64,000 bases of DNA, taken from NCBI RefSeq assembly GCF_038900055.1, contig NZ_JBBMQM010000001.1, forward strand, positions 2,790,001 through 2,854,000, given 5' to 3'. Numbering within the stretch: the stretch's first letter is position 1; each line of letters starts with the position of its first letter. Below, piece after piece: positions 1 to 9,146 of this stretch. Origin of the DNA: Henriciella sp. AS95 (GTDB taxonomy: Bacteria > Pseudomonadota > Alphaproteobacteria > Caulobacterales > Hyphomonadaceae). The notes under the pieces were generated by a model that saw only the letters and a program-made list of their open reading frames with translations, had not been told where the DNA came from and searched no databases. The position numbers and the translations under genes are program-made.

Positions 1-2
1 AG

Positions 3-947
3 ATGGATCCCGAATTCATGACACAACAGACCACGGTCATCACCATCATCATGATCGTGATGGGGTCGGTCATGCTGGTCCTCGGCAGCACTGTATTCCG
101 TTCCGTTCGCGACAAGAACCAGCTCAGCGACCGGCTGCGCGTAAATGGTGAGAAAAAGCCCAAGGCGCGCACATACCCGGCCCAGTCGCGCAACACACTG
201 ATTGAGTCGATTGGTCGAAGGTTCAGCGATCCCAATTCGGAGGACCTGACCAAGCTGCGGCAACGGCTCATGCAGGCAGGCTTCTACTCCAAGTCGGCCC
301 CGTTCCTCTTCATCGGCATCCGCTTTGTTGCGCTCTTTGTCCCGCAGATACTACTGCTTGCCACCTGGTCAATGTACGACCAGTACATGCCGCAATACGG
401 TCTGCTCATGGCGTCGGTTGCGCTCGCTATCGTCAGCTTCGTCGCGCCCTCCTTCATTCTAGATAAGCGCATTTCAAAGCGAGAAGACCAGTACCGCGAA
501 GGCTTTCCAGACATGATGGACCTGCTCGTCGCTTGCGTTGAGGCTGGCCTCAGCCTTGATGGCGCAGTCCAGCGCGTTGCAGAGGAACTCGTGCAAAGGT
601 ACCCTAACCTCGCCGACCATCTGAAAATCATGAACCTCGAAACCCGGGCGGGCCGCGCGCGGACAGAAGCATGGAAGAACTTCGCCGATCGACTGGGACT
701 GGACGAAGCCCGGGCGTTGTCCACGATGCTGAAACAGTCCGAGGAGCTCGGCACCAGCGTCGGCGAAACCCTTCGCGTCTTCGCGGGTGATATGCGAGAG
801 AAGCGCATGCTATATGCGGAAGAAAAGGCGCTCGCCCTGCCCGCTAAGCTCGTCGTTCCGCTGATCCTGTTTGTGTTCCCGTCATTGCTGACCGTTCTGA
901 TGCTGCCTGCTGCCGTCCGTATCGCAGACGTCATGTCGCAGATCTGA
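3..947 (+). CDS. tadC: TadC-like type II secretion F-domain protein of the Flp/Tad pilus
   Basis: Inner-membrane platform protein of the Tad machinery that assembles Flp pili. The chain has an N-terminal membrane helix (about residues 13-33), a hydrophobic pair near 105-150, a cytoplasmic T2SSF/GspF domain (about 165-280) that begins at FPDMMDLLVACVEAGLSLDG, and a C-terminal helix. The final helices and the DMREKRMLYAEEKA segment are typical of TadC rather than TadB. The length of 314 residues is normal. The first Met at base 3 gives an N-terminus starting MDPEF; a second Met at base 18 (MTQQ) is an alternative. A start upstream of the window cannot be excluded. The usual partners (tadA, tadB) would lie to the left, outside the window. 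The gene converges on cpaB. Confidence 0.85.
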   Translation: MDPEFMTQQTTVITIIMIVMGSVMLVLGSTVFRSVRDKNQLSDRLRVNGEKKPKARTYPAQSRNTLIESIGRRFSDPNSEDLTKLRQRLMQAGFYSKSAPFLFIGIRFVALFVPQILLLATWSMYDQYMPQYGLLMASVALAIVSFVAPSFILDKRISKREDQYREGFPDMMDLLVACVEAGLSLDGAVQRVAEELVQRYPNLADHLKIMNLETRAGRARTEAWKNFADRLGLDEARALSTMLKQSEELGTSVGETLRVFAGDMREKRMLYAEEKALALPAKLVVPLILFVFPSLLTVLMLPAAVRIADVMSQI

Positions 948-1030
948 TCTCATTCTGCCCGAATTCATGCCGACCAGCATGCCGTGATGGGCTCAAGTCC
1001 GGCCCGCGTCTTGGCGGCCGATGAGCGCCT

Positions 1031-1927
1031 TTATTGCTCTGACGTTGGTACGGTGTGGCTCGACGTCTCGTCACCAAGAATGACCTCAACGGTCGACGAT
1101 GTCGAAGCGCGACGCGCGAGTGGCTTCGGCCCACTCGGTGCACGAACAACCGGTTTCGGCTTTTCATCCTTGCCAAGGCTGACGGCTTCGGCCTCGAGGA
1201 AGTCCTCATCGGCACTGCCGCGTAGCGCAAGCGACAGCTCTCCCAGTTCAATCGCGACGGATAGCTGCTGGGCTTGCTCAAGCGTAACGGCCAGGGTCGC
1301 CGTCTTGAAGACACTCGGCCGGTTTTCGACCATGTCGTCATTGAGGTCCACGCCCAGCACCTCAACGTTCTGCAGCAACACTTCCGCCATCGGCTGAACG
1401 ACGCCCTGCGAGGTTTTTTGCTGGTCCAGATAGGCTCGTCCGTCATCTGGACTGCGGTAAAGAATGACGTCCACCCGGTCGCCAGGCAGGACAAAACCGC
1501 CAACGCCTGACTGGTCATTGGTGCGGACGGAATAGGCTCGAAGCCCGGGTTTGATCTTCGCAGACAGAGATCCTCTCAGCCCTTCGGACAGGAGCATTTT
1601 CTCTGAAAGGATGTCGCCCGAGGCGAGTTCGATCAAGGTCAGACGACCCTCCGATTTATCCCGAAAAGCCTCCAGGTCAGAAACAGAACCGGGCGGAATT
1701 TCTGGAACAGGTCTGGAAACGACTTCGAACCAGTCTTCTTCCAGCCGCACGCCGCGTGGAATGTGTCGAACCGCGACAACAACGTCCTGTTTCTGCACTT
1801 CCGCCGGCGCATAGGAGATCGGCTCAGCCTCGTTCGAGGATGGCTGGATGAACACTTTTGCGCCAACGATTGCCGCCAGTCCGCATGCACCCGAAATAGC
1901 CATCGTCACAACAGGAGAAAGTTGCAT
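1031..1927 (-). CDS. cpaB: Flp pilus assembly protein CpaB (SAF domain)
   Basis: CpaB/RcpC is a periplasmic protein tied to the outer-membrane secretin channel of Flp pili. The sequence has one N-terminal membrane anchor (about residues 8-27). An SAF domain follows (about 47-112), with the pattern AVRHIPRGVRLEEDWF and then GDILSEKML. Next comes an RcpC-type domain (about 130-230) with GGFVLPGDRVDVIL. The 298-residue length fits the family. In most tad loci cpaB is an early gene on the same strand as the other components. Here it stands alone, facing tadC across an 83-base gap, and the base 1928-2194 region upstream would hold its promoter. This suggests a rearranged locus or a second CpaB copy. 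Confidence 0.85.
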   Translation of the reverse strand: MQLSPVVTMAISGACGLAAIVGAKVFIQPSSNEAEPISYAPAEVQKQDVVVAVRHIPRGVRLEEDWFEVVSRPVPEIPPGSVSDLEAFRDKSEGRLTLIELASGDILSEKMLLSEGLRGSLSAKIKPGLRAYSVRTNDQSGVGGFVLPGDRVDVILYRSPDDGRAYLDQQKTSQGVVQPMAEVLLQNVEVLGVDLNDDMVENRPSVFKTATLAVTLEQAQQLSVAIELGELSLALRGSADEDFLEAEAVSLGKDEKPKPVVRAPSGPKPLARRASTSSTVEVILGDETSSHTVPTSEQ

Positions 1928-2194
1928 CCTGGTCGCCTTCTTAAACGTCTGCCGACGATACCCCTAGCGAAATGCCTTTAAGCCTATTGCAAGCGCGACC
2001 GCGCAATTCAGCGGGCCAGATTAACCAAGCCCTATCGACTCCCGTGCTAAGGAAACCGTTCAGTGACAAGGGCGGCAGGGATTTTCAGCGGGTGAAGTTT
2101 TTGCCTTTTTGTGCGACGGAACTAGTTTCTGAAATCGTTGTACGTTCAGCACCATCATGCCTTCGGAACGGATTGGCCGGGCCCCGCCGCGATT

Positions 2195-3337
2195 ATGGAA
2201 CGAGACGTAGAGATCAGACCAGTGAGAAAATCCTTTTCAACGATCCTGTTCGCAGGGGTACTACTGGCCAGCCTGTCTGCATGCGGTGACAATAGCGCCA
2301 GCGGTGACGCGGGCGCCCAACAGCGACCGCGCGGTGACCGGGCTGTTCAGATTGTGCCCTATAAGGTTACCTTTGAAACGCAGGTCACGCGTGTCGAAGC
2401 CGTCGGCACAGCCCGTGCGCGCTCATCGGCCACGATCTATCCCGAAACCGCAGGCGAAGTGATCGAAGTCAATTTTGAAGCCGGTGACCGCGTCGAGAAA
2501 GGCCAGGTCCTTCTGCGTCTGGAATCCCGGCAGGAGCGACTGGCCGTCAGCCAGGCCGAAGTCGATCTCGCCGATGCCAAGCGTCTTCAGGCCCGTTATA
2601 GCGGCCTCAGTTCGCCCGGCGCGATCGCACAAAACGAGCTGGATCGCGCTGATGTCGCCTACAAGGCCGCAGCAATTGAGCTCGACGTCGCCCGGGACGC
2701 CCTCGCTGACCGCACGATCCGCGCGCCATTCTCCGGCTATGTCGGTCTGACCGATATCGACCCCGGCGCCCGTGTCACGACCGCGACCACAATTACACGC
2801 ATTGATGACCGGGAGGTTCTCTACGTGGATTTCCCGGCGCCCGAAGCGACGTTCAGCCAGATCAAGGCGGGCGACACAATCACCGTTCAGCCTTTCTCGA
2901 ACCCGGAAGCGTCCTACGAGGCGGAAATTCTCACGACGGACAGCGCCATCGATACAACCACGCGCGCCTTCACAGTGCGCGCCACCATCGACAATTCCGA
3001 CGACTTGCTACGCCCCGGCATGAGCTTCCGCATCAGCTTTGAAATTCCCGGCGAAAGCCTGCCCTCCGTGCCAGAAGCGTCCATCGTCTGGGGCGGCGAC
3101 GGTGCCTATCTCTGGGCGGTTGAGGATGGTCGGGTTGAACGTGTTCCGGTTACGATCGTTTCGCGAACTGAGGGCAAGGTGCTGGTCAGGTCCGACATAA
3201 AGGAAGGCGACTGGATTGTTGAAGAAGGCGTCCACAAGGTTCGTCAGGGGGCGCCCGTACAAATGCCTGACCAGACGCAGAACGTTGCTCGCTCCGCCGA
3301 CCAGGCAGACCGCGCCATCGGAGGCGCACGCCCGTGA
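2195..3337 (+). CDS. RND efflux periplasmic adaptor (membrane fusion lipoprotein)
   Basis: Adaptor subunit of a tripartite RND exporter. It bridges the inner-membrane pump and an outer-membrane channel. A lipoprotein signal ends at LLASLSAC. A biotinyl-lipoyl-like first half follows (GEVIEVNFEAGDRVEKGQVL), then an alpha-hairpin, the second lipoyl half (RAPFSGYVGLTDIDPGARV), and beta-barrel and membrane-proximal domains to the end. Start choice is uncertain: ATG at 2195 is used here, while GTG at 2222 (VRKSFSTILFAG) gives a shorter, textbook signal peptide. Neither has a strong ribosome site. The stop overlaps the next gene, so the two are translationally coupled. No TolC-type gene follows in this window. 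Confidence 0.88.
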   Translation: MERDVEIRPVRKSFSTILFAGVLLASLSACGDNSASGDAGAQQRPRGDRAVQIVPYKVTFETQVTRVEAVGTARARSSATIYPETAGEVIEVNFEAGDRVEKGQVLLRLESRQERLAVSQAEVDLADAKRLQARYSGLSSPGAIAQNELDRADVAYKAAAIELDVARDALADRTIRAPFSGYVGLTDIDPGARVTTATTITRIDDREVLYVDFPAPEATFSQIKAGDTITVQPFSNPEASYEAEILTTDSAIDTTTRAFTVRATIDNSDDLLRPGMSFRISFEIPGESLPSVPEASIVWGGDGAYLWAVEDGRVERVPVTIVSRTEGKVLVRSDIKEGDWIVEEGVHKVRQGAPVQMPDQTQNVARSADQADRAIGGARP

Positions 3338-6300
3338 TGCCGCCCGGGTCTGACCTGCCGGGAATTTCGGTCCAACGTCCGCTCCTGGCGGCCGTCCTCA
3401 ACCTTCTGATCGTCATTGCAGGTCTCGCGGCCATTCTCGGCGTTGAAATCCGCGAACTACCGGATGTCGACCGGCCCATCGTCTCCGTCCAGGCAACTCT
3501 TCCCGGGGCGGCCCCAGAAACCATCGACGCAGAAGTCACAAGCATTATCGAGGGCGCCGTATCGCGCGTATCGGGCGTGCGCGAAATCGCTTCATCAAGC
3601 GAGGAAAACAATGCCCGCATGCGGATTGAGTTTAATCCGGGCGTTGATCTCGACACTGCCGCTTCTGACGTCCGCGAAGCGGTTAGCCGCGTCAACCGGC
3701 AGCTTCCGGAGCGCGTCGAAAACCTCTTCGTCACAAAGGCAGACAGTGACGGCCAGCCCGTCCTGACAATCGCCGTCGTCGGCGACAGGTATAGCGAAGA
3801 AGAACTCACGCGGATCATCGACAATGACATCATCCCCGAATTCCTCGCCATTGATGGCGTGGCGACGGTCAATGAGTTCGGCACGCGTTTACGTCAGATG
3901 CGCGTGGTCATGGATCCGCTGCGCCTCAGCCGCTTCGGCCTCACAGTAAACGATGTCGCGACCGCCCTGCGGCAGGCGCCGTTCGACGTGCCGGTTGGCA
4001 GCTTCCGCTCGGTCGATCAGGAACTTATCGTTCGCGCCGAAGCCACCGCGGCAACGCCCGACCTCATCAAGGACATCATCATTCGTGACAATACGCGCAT
4101 CGGCGATGTCGCCGACGTCACACTCGGCCCGGCCGATGCGGAAAACTTCCTGCGCCTCAATGGTGAACCGGTCATTGGCCTCGGTATCATTCGCCAGGCC
4201 CAATCCAACACCATCCAGATCTCAAACGCCGCCAAGCAGAAGATCGAAGCGCTGAACCAACGTTTTGACGACATTGAGCTCCTGGTTCAGTCAGATGATG
4301 CTGTCTTCATCGAAGCCTCCGTGAAGGAAGTTCTGACCAGCCTCGCCATCACGGTCCTCATCGTTGTCGCGACAATCTGGCTTTTCCTTGGTTCGCTAAA
4401 GGCCACGCTGGTGCCAACCGTTGCGATCCCGGTCTCCCTGATCGGGACGGTCGCCGGTATCTGGCTGATGGGCTTTTCCATCAACCTGCTCACCCTTCTC
4501 GCGCTGGTTCTCGCGACCGGTCTCATCGTCGATGACGCGATCGTCGTCCTCGAAAATATCCAGCGAAAGCAGTCTCAGGGCATTCGCCGCCGCGCGGCTG
4601 CCATGATCGGTGCCCAGCAGGTTTTCTTTGCCGTGATCGCCACCACCGCCGTCCTCGTCGCGGTGTTCGTGCCGATCTCTTTCCTGCCCTCAACAACAGG
4701 ACGCCTCTTCCGGGAGTTCGGCTTCGTCCTGTCGGTCTCGGTTATCATCTCATCCTTCGTTGCGCTGTCACTGGCACCAGCGATTTCATCGAAATTTCGG
4801 TTCAGGGCGCTTGATGCCAAGGACACGCGCCTTGAAGCCTTCGGTCGCAAACTGGTGAGCGGTTACGAAGCCGCCCTCACCACCTGCCTCAACCATCCCT
4901 GGGTTGTTGCACTCGTCAGCATTCTCATCGCTGCGGGCGCTGGCTTTTTCTACACCGGCCTGCCGCAACAGCTTGTGCCGGACGAAGACCGCGGCGTCGT
5001 CGAAGTATTCGCCCAAGGGCCCGATGGTGTCGGTCTGTCCTATATGGAACGCCAGGCGGACCAGATCGAAGATATCCTCCAGCCCTACTTCGAAGACGGA
5101 ACCATCGAGTCCATCTTTACCGTTGTCGGCCGATATGACCCGAACCGCGTTGGCGTGACTGTTCGCCTGGCGGACTGGGGAGATCGCGACCTGTCCCAAC
5201 AAGACCTGATCCGCCAGCTGCAAGGGCCGATGTCTCAAATTCCCGGGTCGCGCGTGTCGGTGTTTGGCCGCTCCAGCCTGAGTGGGGGTCGCGGCGGCCG
5301 TGGTGGCGGCCTGCGTGTCGCGCTGACAGGCAATGATTATGATGAAATCTACGTCGCGGCTCGGGAAATGGCCCGCATCATCGAAACCCAATCGGATGTG
5401 CTCTCAAACGTCGAGATTTCCTACCAGCCGACCCAGCCGCAACTGTCGGTCCAGGTCGATCGCCGCCGCGCGGCTGACCTCAATGTCCCGCTGAGCGAGA
5501 TATCCGTGACGCTACGCGCGATGGTCGATGGTGAAGACCTCATCGACCTCAATGTCGAAGACCAGGCCATTCCGATCATCCTTGAGTCCGAGACCAATGC
5601 CATCCGAAACCCCGGCGACCTCCAGAACCTCTACGTCCGCTCCACCAATGGCGACCTTGTGCCGATTTCGACGCTGACAACCATCCGCGAGGAGGGCGTC
5701 GCTGCTCAACTCGACCGAACCGAACAGCGCCGCGCCATTCAGGTCGACATCGATGTCTCATCAGCCGTGCCGCTTGCTGACGCGATCGACGAATTACGCT
5801 CCATTGCCGCCGAGACACTGCCCTCGAACGTCAATCTGCTTCTGCGCGGCGACGCAGAGACGCTGCAGGAAAGTAATCGCGACCTGATGCTGACCTACGG
5901 TTTTGCCTTTGTGATTGTCCTGCTTGTCCTGGTCGCCCAGTTTGAGAGCATTACCAGTCCGCTGGTCATCGTCCTTAGCGTGCCGTTTGCGCTGGCCGCA
6001 GCGGTTTATGCCCTGCTCTTCACTGGTGGTTCCCTCAACATTTACTCGCAGATCGGTCTCGTCATGCTGATCGGGTTGATGGCGAAGAACGGCATTCTGC
6101 TCGTCGAGTTCGCCGAGCAACTTCGCAGCCAGGGCCGCAATGTCCGCGATGCTGTCCTCGAAGCGGCCACGATCCGCGTTCGCCCGATTGCGATGACCGT
6201 CATCTCAACCGTGCTGGGCGCCCTTCCCCTCATCCTTTCCAGCGGGGCCGGCGCCGAAGCACGCAACGCCATTGGCTGGATCGTGTTTGGCGGACTTGGC

Positions 6301-6438
6301 CTCGCGGCTTTGTTTACCCTGTTTCTGACACCCGTTATCTATCTCGGCATTGCCCGCTTCAGCAGTGCACGCTCTGAGGATGAAGACGCGCTTATGAAGG
6401 AACTCGAAGACGCGGCGGCCAAAGGCCAGGCAAAATAA
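3334..6438 (+). CDS. RND efflux permease, HAE1/AcrB-like
   Basis: Proton-driven inner-membrane pump, partner of the upstream adaptor. At 1034 residues it has the size of AcrB/MdtB/MexB proteins. The proton-relay residues are visible: the Asp pair at about 400-401 in GLIVDDAIVVLENI and the Lys at about 918 in GLMAKNGILLVEF. Two large periplasmic loops sit between helices 1-2 and 7-8. The first helix starts at about residue 17 after the typical ISVQRPLLA segment. Translation starts at GTG 3334 or ATG 3337, overlapping the adaptor stop. Substrates cannot be read from sequence. No local regulator is adjacent. A 180-base gap to the next gene holds no clear terminator. Confidence 0.92.
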   Translation: MMPPGSDLPGISVQRPLLAAVLNLLIVIAGLAAILGVEIRELPDVDRPIVSVQATLPGAAPETIDAEVTSIIEGAVSRVSGVREIASSSEENNARMRIEFNPGVDLDTAASDVREAVSRVNRQLPERVENLFVTKADSDGQPVLTIAVVGDRYSEEELTRIIDNDIIPEFLAIDGVATVNEFGTRLRQMRVVMDPLRLSRFGLTVNDVATALRQAPFDVPVGSFRSVDQELIVRAEATAATPDLIKDIIIRDNTRIGDVADVTLGPADAENFLRLNGEPVIGLGIIRQAQSNTIQISNAAKQKIEALNQRFDDIELLVQSDDAVFIEASVKEVLTSLAITVLIVVATIWLFLGSLKATLVPTVAIPVSLIGTVAGIWLMGFSINLLTLLALVLATGLIVDDAIVVLENIQRKQSQGIRRRAAAMIGAQQVFFAVIATTAVLVAVFVPISFLPSTTGRLFREFGFVLSVSVIISSFVALSLAPAISSKFRFRALDAKDTRLEAFGRKLVSGYEAALTTCLNHPWVVALVSILIAAGAGFFYTGLPQQLVPDEDRGVVEVFAQGPDGVGLSYMERQADQIEDILQPYFEDGTIESIFTVVGRYDPNRVGVTVRLADWGDRDLSQQDLIRQLQGPMSQIPGSRVSVFGRSSLSGGRGGRGGGLRVALTGNDYDEIYVAAREMARIIETQSDVLSNVEISYQPTQPQLSVQVDRRRAADLNVPLSEISVTLRAMVDGEDLIDLNVEDQAIPIILESETNAIRNPGDLQNLYVRSTNGDLVPISTLTTIREEGVAAQLDRTEQRRAIQVDIDVSSAVPLADAIDELRSIAAETLPSNVNLLLRGDAETLQESNRDLMLTYGFAFVIVLLVLVAQFESITSPLVIVLSVPFALAAAVYALLFTGGSLNIYSQIGLVMLIGLMAKNGILLVEFAEQLRSQGRNVRDAVLEAATIRVRPIAMTVISTVLGALPLILSSGAGAEARNAIGWIVFGGLGLAALFTLFLTPVIYLGIARFSSARSEDEDALMKELEDAAAKGQAK

Positions 6439-6618
6439 GCGCTGCGCATCTCAGCGCCGCCAGATCACGCCTTTTCATCAATGTCCATTACAGAACTCGA
6501 CCAGTCAAAACTCTCATCGAACGCCTGATACCTCGCCGATTCAAGAAAGCGCGTTAAGCGTTTGGTTGTTTGATGCCGGTATGCCTCAATCTGCTGCAAG
6601 TACTGGAGGAGTCGCAAT

Positions 6619-7830
6619 TTGAGCCAGATGGCACTCATCGGATTGGCTGTACCTGGACTGGCCGGTTGCCTGACGGCAATTTTCGTCGGCTTCTGGTACT
6701 ATAATCGCGAATTCCGCGCACCGATCTGGATCGCGCTTGCCTTTGCATTGAGCGCCATTGGCTTCTGCTTCAGCAATTTTCTCCTCGGCAAGGACACGAT
6801 GGCGAATGCCATCCTGAACAATGCGATCTACGGTGTGGGTAACATTGTACTGTTCCATGGTATCTGCCAGGCCTTCAACCGACGCACACCCTGGGGCGTC
6901 CTGTCGGCGCTGGCCCTCGCCACCGTTGTCGCCGCAGTGGCGATCCAGGCGACCGGCATCGGCCTCAATTACCGCATTCTGGTCACCAACATCACGCTCG
7001 GCCTGATGCATGCTTACGGTCTGTTTCACCTACGCTCCATCTGGAGAGAACACTGGACAGGCAGCGCAGTCGTTATCGCCATCACGCTGAGCACATTGAA
7101 CTTCATGATGATCTCCCCGCTGACCACGTTCGGGCCAGAAATCACCGGCGATAGCTTTTTTGCGTCGGCCTACTGGCTTTCCATGAATGTCGTCACGATC
7201 CTGTCCATTATCTCGGTGGCGGGTGCGCTGATTTCGGTGTGCGTCAGCCACAACCTTCAGCGTATACATGACGATGCCAACCAGGATTTCCTGACAGGCC
7301 TGCAAACGCGCGGCGCTTTTGAGCGGGCTGCGCAATTTTACAGCTCAAGACGGTCCGGGCGATCAGCAGCCAGCCTCATTCTGATCGATATCGATCACTT
7401 CAAATCCATCAACGACACGTTTGGGCATGCAAGCGGTGACGCCGTCATCTCGGCAATTGGCAGGCTCATTGGTGGCCAAGTCCGCCGCTCGGACATTGCT
7501 GGCCGGGTCGGCGGCGAAGAATTCTGCCTCCTGTTGCCGGGTACGGACGTTAGCGGTGCCAAGCGCCTGGCCGCACGACTGAAGAGTCATATGCGAGACC
7601 TCGCTTTCCCCGAAATCGGGACGGACCAACGCGTCACCGTGAGTTTCGGGATTGCTGAATTCGGACAATCCAGCGCATTTCACGAAATTTACGCTGAAGC
7701 CGATGCCATGCTTTACTTTGCCAAGCAGCGAGGACGCGACCGCATCGTTTGTGCCGAGCGGCCCATCGATGCCGGCACTCCTATCAGGCGTGAATCACTG
7801 ATCGTTCCATCGCCTGCTCGCACAGCCTGA
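6619..7830 (+). CDS. Membrane-anchored diguanylate cyclase (GGDEF)
   Basis: Makes cyclic di-GMP from two GTP. Residues 1 to about 215 are mostly hydrophobic and form about six membrane helices without a recognisable ligand domain. The GGDEF domain fills about residues 235-395. The active-site signature is GGEEF at 298-302, and the product-inhibition (I-site) motif RRSD sits at 289-292, so both catalysis and feedback look intact. No EAL or HD-GYP domain is fused. The start is TTG at 6619, preceded by a good GGAGGAG ribosome site; ATG 6628 is an alternative. The gene stands alone, so its pathway is unknown. In this type of organism c-di-GMP would be expected to affect pili and exopolysaccharide. 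Confidence 0.9.
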   Translation: MSQMALIGLAVPGLAGCLTAIFVGFWYYNREFRAPIWIALAFALSAIGFCFSNFLLGKDTMANAILNNAIYGVGNIVLFHGICQAFNRRTPWGVLSALALATVVAAVAIQATGIGLNYRILVTNITLGLMHAYGLFHLRSIWREHWTGSAVVIAITLSTLNFMMISPLTTFGPEITGDSFFASAYWLSMNVVTILSIISVAGALISVCVSHNLQRIHDDANQDFLTGLQTRGAFERAAQFYSSRRSGRSAASLILIDIDHFKSINDTFGHASGDAVISAIGRLIGGQVRRSDIAGRVGGEEFCLLLPGTDVSGAKRLAARLKSHMRDLAFPEIGTDQRVTVSFGIAEFGQSSAFHEIYAEADAMLYFAKQRGRDRIVCAERPIDAGTPIRRESLIVPSPARTA

Positions 7831-7921
7831 TCCGCCTTCATACGATCGCTCTGACCCTAGGTGACACTTGTTTGCCGCGCGTCAGTGATGTTCATGAGGG
7901 ACGAACGAACAGGAGAACCCG

Positions 7922-8716
7922 ATGTCAGAAAAACCAGAAAGCGTTGGCAATGAAGTCCTCTACGAGGTCAAGGACCACGTCGCTCTCATTACGCTGAACC
8001 GCCCGGACAAACGCAATGCCGTGAATGGCGCCGTCGCATCCGCACTTGGATGGATTTGCGAAGAGACAGAACGCGATGACGACGTCCGCGTCTGCATTCT
8101 CGCCTCGTCGCTTGAATCAACCTTCTGCGCTGGCGCTGACCTGTCGGAAATCTCCAAAGGCAATGCCCGCTCCCTTTCGACCAAAGAGGGCGGATTTGCT
8201 GGCTTCGTCCGTTTCCCACGCAGCAAACCCTGGATCGCGGCTGTGCGCGGTAATGCCCTCGCGGGTGGGTGCGAACTACCGCTCTCATGCGACATGATCG
8301 TGGCAGCGGACAATTCGCGCTTTGGCCTGCCCGAAGTGAAACGCGGCATCTTCGCTGGCGCCGGCGGCGTCTTCCGCCTGCCACGTGCCCTGCCCCGCAA
8401 TATCGCGCTTGAAATCGTCGCAACCGGTGACCCGCTGTCTGCAGAGCGCCTGTATCAGCTGGGCCTCATCAACCGCATGGTTCCGTCCGGCCAGGTGCTT
8501 GGAGAAGCCCATGCGCTGGCCGCACAGATTGGCGTAAACGCACCTCTCGCTGTCCGCAAAAGTCTCGAAGTCGCGCGCCAGGCCTATGACGGCACCGAAG
8601 ACGACCTCTGGAAAGCCTCCGGCGAAGCAGCGGCTATCGTTTTCTCCAGCGAGGATGCCAGGGAAGGCCCCCGTGCCTTCCTCGAAAAACGGGCCCCCGT
8701 CTGGAAAGGCAAATAG
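7922..8716 (+). CDS. Enoyl-CoA hydratase/isomerase family protein
   Basis: Crotonase-fold enzyme, 264 residues, probably hydrating 2-enoyl-CoA in fatty-acid or related acyl-CoA breakdown. Both catalytic glutamates of true hydratases are present: Glu118 in AGGCELPLSCD and Glu138 in GLPEVKRGIFAGAGG, with the 20-residue spacing of the classical enzyme. The oxyanion-hole region FCAGADLSEI is also intact. A strong AGGAGA ribosome site precedes ATG 7922. A TfoX-domain gene starts 9 bases after the stop, so the two form a short operon. Substrate chain length cannot be inferred. Confidence 0.9.
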   Translation: MSEKPESVGNEVLYEVKDHVALITLNRPDKRNAVNGAVASALGWICEETERDDDVRVCILASSLESTFCAGADLSEISKGNARSLSTKEGGFAGFVRFPRSKPWIAAVRGNALAGGCELPLSCDMIVAADNSRFGLPEVKRGIFAGAGGVFRLPRALPRNIALEIVATGDPLSAERLYQLGLINRMVPSGQVLGEAHALAAQIGVNAPLAVRKSLEVARQAYDGTEDDLWKASGEAAAIVFSSEDAREGPRAFLEKRAPVWKGK

Positions 8717-8725
8717 CCCTCCACG

Positions 8726-9064
8726 ATGGCCTCCAATCAGGAAACCGCTGATTATATCCTCGGCCAGATCGAAGGCGCAGGAGCGGTCTCCATCAGGAAG
8801 ATGTTCGGCGAATTTGGTGTCTATTGCGATGCCAAATTCGTCGGCGCCATATGCGACAATACCCTCTACCTGAAACTGACCGAACCCGGCCGCGCCTCTG
8901 CCCCGGACCTCGACGAAGGATCTCCCTATCCCGGGGCCAAACCGCACCTCGTTATCGACGCAGACCTGCTCGAAGCCACACCGCGCCTGCACGAGTTGAT
9001 CCGCATAACCTGGTCTGCCCTGCCCGCTCCAAAACCGAAGAAGAAAAAATCGACCAAAGGTTAA
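8726..9064 (+). CDS. TfoX N-terminal domain protein
   Basis: Small protein of 112 residues consisting of a TfoX/Sxy N-terminal domain alone. The family signature VSIRKMFGEFGVYCD near residue 20 and NTLYLKLTEP near 50 are visible. The C-terminal helix-hairpin TfoX domain is absent, and the tail is lysine-rich (PKPKKKKSTKG). Full TfoX regulates competence genes in gamma-proteobacteria. Stand-alone N-domains are common in alphaproteobacteria, and their role is not settled. It is probably cotranscribed with the enoyl-CoA hydratase nine bases upstream, but no functional link is known. Confidence 0.8.
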   Translation: MASNQETADYILGQIEGAGAVSIRKMFGEFGVYCDAKFVGAICDNTLYLKLTEPGRASAPDLDEGSPYPGAKPHLVIDADLLEATPRLHELIRITWSALPAPKPKKKKSTKG

Positions 9065-9146
9065 ATTTGATGCTTTCAGATTAAGCTGGCATTGAGTGGT
9101 CCCCCCTTACGCTCCGCAATCTCACGACTGCTTACGGAGCGCGCCC

